A stretch of 27,084 nt of DNA from the NCBI GenBank assembly GCA_023435225.1, contig JAEYRX010000077.1, forward strand, positions 1 through 27,084, in the 5' to 3' direction. The first letter of the stretch is position 1; each line of letters opens with the position of its first letter. Shown piece after piece: positions 15,714 through 22,524 of the stretch. The notes beneath the pieces were generated by a model that was not told the DNA's origin, made no database searches, and saw only the letters and a list, made by a program, of their open reading frames with translations. The stretch is from Bacillota bacterium. GTDB taxonomy: Bacteria; Bacillota; UBA4882; UBA8346. A program made the position numbers and the translations under genes.

Positions 15714-16599
15714 TTTCAGGCCGCCTCATTAATCTGATTTGCATTAATGCAATAATTGCGCAGATAAAGAAGAGAATTACCGCCCAGGAACTGGCATATC
15801 CCATTTTTGAGCTGATAAAGCCAAGGCTATAAAGCCCGTATTCCAAGGTATAGGTACTATATCCGGGGCCGCCATGACTAAAGGGATAAATAAACGAAAA
15901 GGCCCGGGCTACGTTTTCAATAACCGACATTACAACCAAAAACTCAATATTAAACCGGATCGAAGGTAAGGTAATATTCCAAAACGTGGTCCACCAACCG
16001 GCTCCATCAATCTTGGCAGCTTCATACAATTGCTCATCGATCCCACCCATAGCCGCTAAAAAATAAATGGTGCCAAATCCGATTCGCATCAGAATACTAT
16101 AGACTATTCCCAACGATAATAACGCTAACAAAGGTCTATTCAGCCAATCCAACGCCCAAGATTGTAAACCGACCGCTTGTAATACACTGTTTAAAGGGCC
16201 ATTCGAACGCAGAAACAGGTTAAAGACCATCCCTAAGATTACATAACCAAGAATGTTTGGTAAATAGAGAATCGCTCTAAAAAATTTCCAACCTTTTATT
16301 CCACCTCTTAATAAAGCGGCCAAACATAAAGGGATAAATACACCGGCCGGGATAAACAGAAGTAAAAACAAGGTATTCTTAATAGACTGCCAAAACTTTT
16401 CATCTTGTAACATGGTACTAAAATTATCAAATCCAATCCAATTTACCAAACCAAAACCTTTCCAGTCGGTAAAACTGTAGTAAAAATTGGAAACCGCCGG
16501 ATATAGGATGAATAATAAAGTAAGGATCATCAATGGTGCAATTAGCCAATACGCATCCCGTTTTTCTTGAGTTTGTAGGTTTATTTTTCTCAAAGCCAT
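15706..16599 (-). CDS. Sugar ABC transporter permease (MalF/UgpA type)
   Basis: The 297-residue permease partners the MalG-type protein in the same importer. The first membrane segment spans about 19-43 (LIAPLMILTLLFILYPA), five more follow, and the EAA loop is at 193-212 (EAAKIDGAGWWTTFWNITLP). It lacks the large periplasmic insertion of enterobacterial MalF, as is usual for this group. The ATG at 16599 follows AAGGAG. A strong hairpin separates it from the solute-binding protein gene upstream. Confidence 0.92.
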   Translation of the reverse strand: MALRKINLQTQEKRDAYWLIAPLMILTLLFILYPAVSNFYYSFTDWKGFGLVNWIGFDNFSTMLQDEKFWQSIKNTLFLLLFIPAGVFIPLCLAALLRGGIKGWKFFRAILYLPNILGYVILGMVFNLFLRSNGPLNSVLQAVGLQSWALDWLNRPLLALLSLGIVYSILMRIGFGTIYFLAAMGGIDEQLYEAAKIDGAGWWTTFWNITLPSIRFNIEFLVVMSVIENVARAFSFIYPFSHGGPGYSTYTLEYGLYSLGFISSKMGYASSWAVILFFICAIIALMQIRLMRRPENE

Positions 16600-16638
16600 C
16601 GAACTCCTTAATTAAAGACATAGTAGCGGGTTTTAGAG

Positions 16639-16670
16639 CCGCTTTCATCCCAAAATAGGGATGAAAGCGG
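16639..16670 (-). terminator. Perfect 13-bp hairpin after the solute-binding protein gene
   Basis: CCGCTTTCATCCC (16639-16651) and GGGATGAAAGCGG (16658-16670) pair fully around a 6-nt loop. No T-run follows, so it probably protects the solute-binding protein mRNA or causes partial termination, giving more binding protein than permease. Confidence 0.6.
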
Positions 16671-16704
16671 TAAATAACAACTTAAAACTTAAGAGACGTT
16701 GCGA

Positions 16705-18003
16705 TTATTGTCTGTGTTGCGCTGCAACTTTTTCAACTTGCTCAACAAATTTATCGGCGTTGATTTCATCGGTTATCAATAATTGTTGAGTAACAGCAAT
16801 AAGTTCAGTTTCAAAAGCGCCAACAAACATGGTTTGGTAATCTTCGGAAATTCCCTTTTTAAGATAACCGCTGATTTCTTTTAATATTGGGTATCCTAAA
16901 GATGCAGAATCCAAGCTGGTATTCGGAGATAAGGCGCCAGTGGCTGCGACAAAGGTCTGAGCGCCTTCGCCCCGGGCATAAAACTCAGCATATTTTGCGG
17001 CCATAGTTTTGTTTTTTGACCAAGTAAAGACGCCATAACCAATACCAACGGGTTGGAATGATTGCATGTCTTTATTCTTAGCTTCAGGGAAGTTAATTGA
17101 TGGAAAATATCCGACATTATTTTTTCCAAGAGCATCGCTGAATTGTTTCCAGTTGGCGATATCAGAGAGTAAGCCGCAGAAAATAGCGCCTTTTCCGGCG
17201 GCATAATTATTAATGGCATCCAAGAAATACGGAATAGAAGCGCCGTTCGGATCAAAATAACCTTTTTGTTTCAATTCAACCATCATCTCAGCTGCTTTTT
17301 TGAAAGCGGCATTCTTGGCAAAATTTTGTTTTCCGTTCTGTAAACCATAAACGTCTTTCCCGTAAACATTTGCAGCTAAAGCGCGGAACATAAAGTTTGC
17401 GGTATAATCCCTGGTTCCACCGGTAATAGGAACTATTCCGGCCGCTTTTAACTTTGCACAAGCTGCCAGGAAGGAATCCCAATCTTTCGGAGGCGCATTG
17501 GGATCAAGGCCGGCTTTTTTGAAGTAAGCTTTATTGTAATAAAAACCGAAACCTTGGGATGTCATAGGGATGATTTTGATCCCATTTTTAAAGTCACGTT
17601 TTAAACAAGCGACTTTCCAGCTGTCTTCAGGAATTTCTTTACGCCATGATCTAACATACTTGTCCAGTTTAACTAATTTGCTATCCAGTTCATATACGTC
17701 GCCTCTAGCGCCATGCAACAAGGATACATCCGGTCCCTCATTGGCTTGCGCGGCAGCGCGTAATAAATTGTAAATTTGATCCTGCGGTTGCGTTATATGG
17801 TTAATCTTAACATTGGGATATTTTTTCATGAACATATCGTCAATTTTGACCATAGCTTCATGCACACCAGGATCACTATACTTAAAATCCCAAACTGTCA
17901 ATGTGATTTGTTTGGCGGCGTAAACTGCGCTAAAGCCACAAATCATCACGGCAATAAGACCGAACATTAATAAAATTGAAACGAGCTTTTTAGTTCTTGA
18001 CAT
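16705..18003 (-). CDS. Sugar-binding protein of ABC importer (family 1)
   Basis: This 432-residue extracellular solute-binding protein captures sugar for the permeases encoded next. The signal peptide is residues 1-29 (basic MSRTKK start, hydrophobic core, VYAA cleavage site). A Cys at 22 lies in MICG and does not fit a lipobox, so a lipid anchor is not evident. The mature start ITLTVWDFKYSDPG and the later GPDVSLLHGARGD and GFGFYYNKAYFKKAGLDP segments are typical of family 1 sugar-binding proteins. The ATG at 18003 follows AGGAGG. It is the first gene of a leftward operon with two permeases. Confidence 0.92.
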   Translation of the reverse strand: MSRTKKLVSILLMFGLIAVMICGFSAVYAAKQITLTVWDFKYSDPGVHEAMVKIDDMFMKKYPNVKINHITQPQDQIYNLLRAAAQANEGPDVSLLHGARGDVYELDSKLVKLDKYVRSWRKEIPEDSWKVACLKRDFKNGIKIIPMTSQGFGFYYNKAYFKKAGLDPNAPPKDWDSFLAACAKLKAAGIVPITGGTRDYTANFMFRALAANVYGKDVYGLQNGKQNFAKNAAFKKAAEMMVELKQKGYFDPNGASIPYFLDAINNYAAGKGAIFCGLLSDIANWKQFSDALGKNNVGYFPSINFPEAKNKDMQSFQPVGIGYGVFTWSKNKTMAAKYAEFYARGEGAQTFVAATGALSPNTSLDSASLGYPILKEISGYLKKGISEDYQTMFVGAFETELIAVTQQLLITDEINADKFVEQVEKVAAQHRQ

Positions 18004-18116
18004 TCATTCTTCCTCCTAAACTTTTTTTATAATACTAAATCACAACTGAAAAACAAATTCGACCCATAAATCACCTCCCCAATTACATATAATCTTCATT
18101 TACAAATACCAACAGC

Positions 18117-18135
18117 ATTATATGGCTTTATTATA
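18117..18135 (-). promoter_or_regulatory. Candidate -10 elements of the importer operon
   Basis: The minus strand has TATAAT twice, at 18130-18135 and 18117-18122, about 115-130 nt before the solute-binding protein start. Possible -35 words are poor (TTTTGC at 16-bp spacing to the second), which fits an activator-dependent promoter. Confidence 0.4.
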
Positions 18136-18167
18136 TCAGCAAAAATAGATTTAACGCTGCTGATAGC

Positions 18168-18230
18168 TGTCATGAATTTACAGTGAATTATTGGTTAGGA
18201 TCATGATCAATGTCATGGATTATGTCATGA
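18168..18230. promoter_or_regulatory. Cluster of three TGTCATG boxes, candidate activator site
   Basis: TGTCATGA occurs at 18168-18175 and 18223-18230, TGTCATGG at 18211-18218, and the palindrome GATCATGATC just before the second box. They lie about 35-110 bp upstream of the candidate -10 words, a usual place for activator binding. Similar TGTCAT words lie upstream of the chemoreceptor and around the kinase terminator. Confidence 0.4.
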
Positions 18231-18394
18231 TACCAAGTTAGGTCAAATAAAATTACAGCTCTTAAATGAAACACTGAAGGAAGTCAATCTATAGTTGTAT
18301 TTTGAAGGCAAATTGGTATTAAAAAGCTGTCCTTAATTATGATTAAATCCGGGACAGCCGATATAATATCAATCTTAAACGTTTGGTCAATCTC

Positions 18395-20086
18395 TTAAAT
18401 GCGAAAAACAGCGGCTGAATTACGCATCTCATCAGCAATTAAGGTTAATTTTTTAGAAAGTTCGGTAACTTGTTGAGCCATCGCGCTTTGTTCTTGGGCT
18501 GCAGCGGAGACCTCCTCGTTACTTGCCATACTTTCTTCCGTAATTGCCGTCATATTATCCACCGCCGTCATCACCGACTCATTTTTAGCATTCATGTTTT
18601 GGGCCGACAATGCAACATCATTTATTTGGGAAACGACTTCCCGCAGTTCCTTAAAGATCTCATGGAAGTTTACCATCGCTTTAGCCGCCAAATCTTTTCC
18701 GGATTCGGCCCTGATGGTGCCCTTTTTGGCAACTTCAGCAGCCTGATTGGTCCGTATTATCATTGTCTCAGTGAGAGCCGAGATGTGTTGCGAAGCTTGT
18801 TTGGAACGTTCCGCCAATTTACCGGTTTCTACGGCTACTACATCGAATCCTTTACCTTGTTCCCCGGCTCTGGCCGCTTCAATGGAAGCATTCAACGCCA
18901 ACAATGTTGTTTGTTCGGCGATTTCCGTTATTTCTGAAGTAATTTGGCCTATTTCTTTGGTTGCTTGATTTAATTCTTCAATAACTTGATTTATTTCATG
19001 TGTGGAATTATAAAGTTCGTTTATCTCGATTGTCACCTCATCGGTAACTTGTTGGCCGGAGACTGCCGACTGGGCTACTTTCTCCGATGCCGCAGCAATT
19101 TTCGCCGTTTCCTCCGAAACATGCCGGACCGTTTCGCCGAGATAATTGACGGTATCAGCTGTCTGATATACTTGTTCAGCCTGACTTGTGGATGCCTGGG
19201 CCAGTTCCCCCATGGCTCGGGCGACCTCCTCGGCTGAATTCCCGGAATCATAAGCAGCTGTTTTTAATTCATTACTTGATCGTGAGATAATCTCCGATTG
19301 TTGGCTAATCTTAACAATTAACTCCCGTAAACTTGCCATCGCATTATTTAATCCAACGGAGACTTCCGTTATTTCACGGCACCCGAAAATTTTAATCTCA
19401 TAAGCCAGATCTCCGGAAGCTAAAGCTTTGGACGCCGTTTTAATTTCAGAAAGTGGCCAGGAAACAGAGAGGCTGACAAATAGTCCTAATAAAACCGCAA
19501 TTATGGTACTAACTAAAATAATTATGAAAGCAATTTCCTTTGATCTAATTAATTTTATTGTAATAGAACTGGACATTGTATATGAATTACCCTGAATACC
19601 ATATTCCACATCCCGAATATTCGCTAAAATTGCAGCGATTTTAGGCAATACGATTGCATAATTTTCCATATTCACAGGTAAATCAGCTACTTTTTTCAAT
19701 TCATTTAAGTCAGCGACAATAATTTGAGCCTTTTTTTCATTAAATCTTTTTATCTCATCAACTCTAATCCCCATTGAAGAAATAAGGTTATTTCTTAGAT
19801 ATGGATTATCATTCCCATCCAGTAAGCTTTGAAAGTAATTATCTTTGTATTCAACGATACTTTGTTTAAAGGCGCTAATTGAATCCATATTCTTCAATGT
19901 TTCGCTAAACATTTTTTTATTTGTTGCTTGCATGGAGTCGATATTACGAATCCCCATATATCCTATTAAAATAAGAAAAACTACCATAATTCCAATCACA
20001 GTAAGCATCTGATGAAACACTCTTACTTTATTAAAGAAAGGAATTGAAAGAAGTTTTAAACCTATTTTTTTGAATTTCTTTTTCAT
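18395..20086 (-). CDS. Methyl-accepting chemotaxis protein
   Basis: This 563-residue transmembrane chemoreceptor has TM1 near 28-46, an extracytoplasmic four-helix-bundle-sized sensor of about 140 residues, TM2 at 184-207, a HAMP domain at about 208-262 and a long signalling coiled coil. The hairpin tip reads EQTTLLALNASIEAARAGEQ, then GKGFDVVAVETGKLAERS. Most receptors have QTN, GFAVVA and EVRKLA there, so the CheA/CheW contact tip differs at several conserved positions. The ATG at 20086 follows TGGAGG. It sits between a sugar importer and a two-component system, suggesting a sugar chemoreceptor. A MITE interrupts its leader. Confidence 0.92.
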   Translation of the reverse strand: MKKKFKKIGLKLLSIPFFNKVRVFHQMLTVIGIMVVFLILIGYMGIRNIDSMQATNKKMFSETLKNMDSISAFKQSIVEYKDNYFQSLLDGNDNPYLRNNLISSMGIRVDEIKRFNEKKAQIIVADLNELKKVADLPVNMENYAIVLPKIAAILANIRDVEYGIQGNSYTMSSSITIKLIRSKEIAFIIILVSTIIAVLLGLFVSLSVSWPLSEIKTASKALASGDLAYEIKIFGCREITEVSVGLNNAMASLRELIVKISQQSEIISRSSNELKTAAYDSGNSAEEVARAMGELAQASTSQAEQVYQTADTVNYLGETVRHVSEETAKIAAASEKVAQSAVSGQQVTDEVTIEINELYNSTHEINQVIEELNQATKEIGQITSEITEIAEQTTLLALNASIEAARAGEQGKGFDVVAVETGKLAERSKQASQHISALTETMIIRTNQAAEVAKKGTIRAESGKDLAAKAMVNFHEIFKELREVVSQINDVALSAQNMNAKNESVMTAVDNMTAITEESMASNEEVSAAAQEQSAMAQQVTELSKKLTLIADEMRNSAAVFRI

Positions 20087-20126
20087 TTTTTCCTCCAGTG
20101 GTGTTAAAAATAGTAATGATGTTTAG

Positions 20127-20223
20127 GGAAGCGCTGATTAATCCGATTTTGTGCGAGCAAATATGCGGCATTAGGCTTTTGCGAAGCACAAAATCGTCAC
20201 TTATTCAATTAATCAGCGCTTCC
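20127..20223. mobile_element. 97-bp MITE flanked by TTAG target duplication
   Basis: The perfect 16-bp terminal inverted repeats GGAAGCGCTGATTAAT (20127-20142) and ATTAATCAGCGCTTCC (20208-20223) are directly flanked by TTAG on both sides (20123-20126 and 20224-20227). Inside is a second inverted repeat, CGATTTTGTGC/GCACAAAATCG. There is no coding sequence. A 4-bp YTAR target site with GG-starting ends is the pattern of the IS5 group, so this is probably a non-autonomous derivative moved by an IS5-type transposase encoded elsewhere. It is inserted about 40 bp before the chemoreceptor ATG. Confidence 0.8.
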
Positions 20224-20301
20224 TTAGGTATTCTTGTTATACCCTATGACAGACGATAATCATTAAAATAGTTATCAAAAAGTTAATTTACCTTTACTTT
20301 T

Positions 20302-20329
20302 ACATCGGTAGACCTAGAAATGATATTTA
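20302..20329 (-). promoter_or_regulatory. Candidate SigD/sigma-28-type promoter of the chemoreceptor
   Basis: The minus strand has TAAA (20326-20329), 16 bases, then ACCGATGT (20302-20309), close to the motility sigma factor consensus TAAA-N15-GCCGATAA. It is about 215 bp upstream of the chemoreceptor, with the MITE in between. A competing TATAAC word lies nearer the MITE. Confidence 0.35.
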
Positions 20330-20378
20330 GTTACATTTGTCATTGTCGCAACAATAAACCCATGATGAATGTCATCAT

Positions 20379-20422
20379 AAAAAAAGCCAACCCATGACAT
20401 TTGTCATGGGTTGGCTTTTTTT
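20379..20422. terminator. Perfect 21-bp terminator overlapping the kinase stop codon
   Basis: The arms 20379-20399 and 20402-20422 are fully complementary (core GCCAACCCATGACA) with a 2-nt apex. They end in A7/T7 tails, so the stem can terminate transcription in either direction. It ends the response regulator-kinase operon, and its right arm includes two bases of the kinase stop codon. Confidence 0.9.
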
Positions 20423-21644
20423 ATACGGCCCTGGATTTTCCCATAATCCACGGTATTAAAATCTTAATAGTAAAACCCTGATTTGACCCGGACTCAACCT
20501 CCAATCTACCTCCCAAATCTTTTACTCTTTCTTGGATGCCGGTCAATCCGCAACCCAACTTAATATTCGCCGTCCCCAATCCGTTATCTCTTACAACAAT
20601 GCTTAATAATTTATTTTTTAAATGAATATTGATAAACACATGGCTCGCTTGTCCGTGGCGGAATGTATTGGTTAATGCTTCTTGAATTACCCGATAAATT
20701 AACCAATCAATCTCTTCCGGTAAACCATCCGGTAAGTCGGCTATATGAGTTGATACTTCAATTTTGGTAACTTCGGAAAAAGCAGTGATCAAGGTTGAGA
20801 GCGCTTGAAGATGACTAACTTCAATCGGAGGACGCAGAGCCCGAACCGCCCGTCTGACTTCCGCCAATGCCTCTCTGGCTTGTTCCCGGCCGCTGTCCAG
20901 TTTTTCCAATGCTTGTTCCTTACCGGCAATAATTAATTCCCTCGTATAATCAAGCACCGCAATCAGGTTTGTCAACATATACCCGACGGAATCGTGGATC
21001 TCTCGTGAAATGCGGTTCCGTTCATTCATGATACTTTCCCGTTGATGACGTACCGTATAATCCTGCAATCCAAGATTGGCTTCAACCAAACGGATATTAG
21101 ATTGATAATATTGTTCAACCTGCATGGACAGCAGAGTAACCCGATCTATTAATCTCCGGATTAAAATACCGCATATTATTGCAATAACACATTCTCCCCA
21201 AGGGAGAATAAAATCAACAATTCTCGGACTTATATGGTAATATCCCCATGTCTGGTTAGTTAAACATCTTTCCCAGGTCATTAACGAAAGTAGAAAAAAG
21301 CCGGAACTTATTCCAATCCCGACCGAAGCAATTAAAAACACTTCAAACACAATAACCGCGATTAACGGAGCATAAATCGGCATTTGTTCAGGCATCGAAT
21401 TAATAACAACTAGCGCTAATAAGCTCCGCAAAACAAAACCTAGAACCCTAATCCAATCAATTGTTACCAAATGGATAAGAATAACCAGGGAAGCCGAGAT
21501 AAGTAATACCGCTATAAATTGAATTTCCCAATAAGGAGGGACGCCAACCGGTTTGTATAATGAATAAAGGTTCCATGCTAAACCATAAATCAACAGACTA
21601 AGAACAATTGTACCGATGCGGATTAGGTGTGAAGATCGCACCAT
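20421..21644 (-). CDS. Sensor histidine kinase, NarL-system type (HisKA_3)
   Basis: The 407-residue membrane kinase has about five to six hydrophobic helices in residues 8-168, a short coiled coil, and a HisKA_3 dimerisation helix with the phospho-acceptor H217 in NRISREIHDSVGYML. The ATPase domain shows the N box EALTNTFRHG (N326), DNGLG at 353-357 and LGCGLTGIQERV at 363-374. No separate extracellular sensor domain is present, so the signal is probably sensed in the membrane. The ribosome site GAGGTG overlaps the TGA of the response regulator gene, showing translational coupling. It phosphorylates the partner regulator encoded just upstream. Confidence 0.93.
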   Translation of the reverse strand: MVRSSHLIRIGTIVLSLLIYGLAWNLYSLYKPVGVPPYWEIQFIAVLLISASLVILIHLVTIDWIRVLGFVLRSLLALVVINSMPEQMPIYAPLIAVIVFEVFLIASVGIGISSGFFLLSLMTWERCLTNQTWGYYHISPRIVDFILPWGECVIAIICGILIRRLIDRVTLLSMQVEQYYQSNIRLVEANLGLQDYTVRHQRESIMNERNRISREIHDSVGYMLTNLIAVLDYTRELIIAGKEQALEKLDSGREQAREALAEVRRAVRALRPPIEVSHLQALSTLITAFSEVTKIEVSTHIADLPDGLPEEIDWLIYRVIQEALTNTFRHGQASHVFINIHLKNKLLSIVVRDNGLGTANIKLGCGLTGIQERVKDLGGRLEVESGSNQGFTIKILIPWIMGKSRAV

Positions 21645-21653
21645 GGTATCACC

Positions 21654-22334
21654 TCAAATCACGCCGTGATCAATCGCATATTTTACAACCTGAACTCGGT
21701 CTTTTAAGTCAAGTTTGCTATAAATGTTACTCACATGATTACGGACCGTACCTTCAGTCAAGTATAACTTCTCGGCAATCACTTTATTCTCATGTCCTAA
21801 TGCCAGTAACCGAAAAACATCATATTCCCGCGGTGTTAATAGTTTTCGAATGCTTATATCTTTATTAGTTTGTTCTACCGGTTCCGGTATTGTGTTCAAT
21901 TTACTGATTAGTTTAGCCGCTACATTGGAGGCCATTAATACCCCGCCGTTATAAACCGTTAAAATAGCCGCTTCGACTTCAGCAGGTTGAATATCTTTTA
22001 AAAGATAACCGGCTACGCCTAGTTTTAAGGCTTCAAAAACATATTCGTCATCACTAAAAGTAGTCAACATAATGATTTTAGATTGCGGGCAACGTTCCCT
22101 GATCCTTCGGGAGCATTCAACCCCGTCCATAACCGGCATTCGCACATCCATTAGAATAATATCCGGAAGATGTTGGATGGCAAGCTGCAAACATTCTTCA
22201 CCGTTGCTTGCCTGTGCAACAACCTTGAGGTCGGGATTACGCATTTCCAATAATGACCCTAAACTCTCCCGAAAAAGCTTTTGATCATCGGCCAATAATA
22301 ACCTGATCGGTTGCGTAAGGATTCCTTCTTTCAA
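21654..22334 (-). CDS. Response regulator, NarL/LuxR type
   Basis: The 226-residue DNA-binding regulator has a receiver domain (acidic pair D16-D17, phospho-acceptor D63 in ILMDVRMPVMDG, GYLLKD near 110) and a LuxR-type helix-turn-helix at the C-terminus (LTPREYDVFRLLALG, then GTVRNHVSNIYSKLDL). Phosphorylation by the adjacent kinase should promote dimerisation and promoter binding. The apparent start is TTG at 22334, but no ribosome site precedes it. A strong AGAAGGA lies just inside the frame, so translation may begin a few codons later at a rare codon. Likely targets are the neighbouring sugar transport and chemoreceptor promoters, by position only. Confidence 0.92.
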   Translation of the reverse strand: MKEGILTQPIRLLLADDQKLFRESLGSLLEMRNPDLKVVAQASNGEECLQLAIQHLPDIILMDVRMPVMDGVECSRRIRERCPQSKIIMLTTFSDDEYVFEALKLGVAGYLLKDIQPAEVEAAILTVYNGGVLMASNVAAKLISKLNTIPEPVEQTNKDISIRKLLTPREYDVFRLLALGHENKVIAEKLYLTEGTVRNHVSNIYSKLDLKDRVQVVKYAIDHGVI

Positions 22335-22451
22335 TTAAAATATTATTTATAATTTATATTTCGCCCATGCAATTACTTTTTCCTTTAATAAGCTTTAAAA
22401 CTATTATCCAAATTAAGCCTATACTAATAGGCAACAAAACAATAAATACGT

Positions 22452-22474
22452 AAAAACAGCTCCTAAAAAAGAGC
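22452..22474 (-). terminator. Weak terminator after GH94
   Basis: On the minus strand GCTC and GAGC pair across an 8-nt U-rich loop, followed by TGTTTTT. The stem is only 4-5 bp, so function is doubtful, but the place between GH94 and the response regulator gene is right. Confidence 0.3.
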
Positions 22475-22524
22475 CCCTTTAGAAGACCGAAACTCCTGGT
22501 GCGCCTTATAGGAATCATAAACAC

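Larger units (their letters stand above)
18004..18394. other. Intergenic region with promoter and repeated TGTCATG boxes
   Basis: The 391 bp upstream of the solute-binding gene contain two TATAAT-like -10 words and a cluster of TGTCATG boxes, annotated separately. The rest, next to the end of the chemoreceptor gene, shows no gene or clear terminator. Confidence 0.65.
20087..20420. other. Leader and promoter region of the chemoreceptor
   Basis: These 334 bp hold the 97-bp MITE, a SigD-like promoter candidate, several TGTCAT words and the terminator of the histidine kinase gene. No gene is visible. Confidence 0.75.

Noticed and set aside
16705..18003. Lipoprotein anchor for the binding protein
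   Set aside because: The only early Cys is in MICG, which does not fit the lipobox; a type I cleavage site follows at VYAA.
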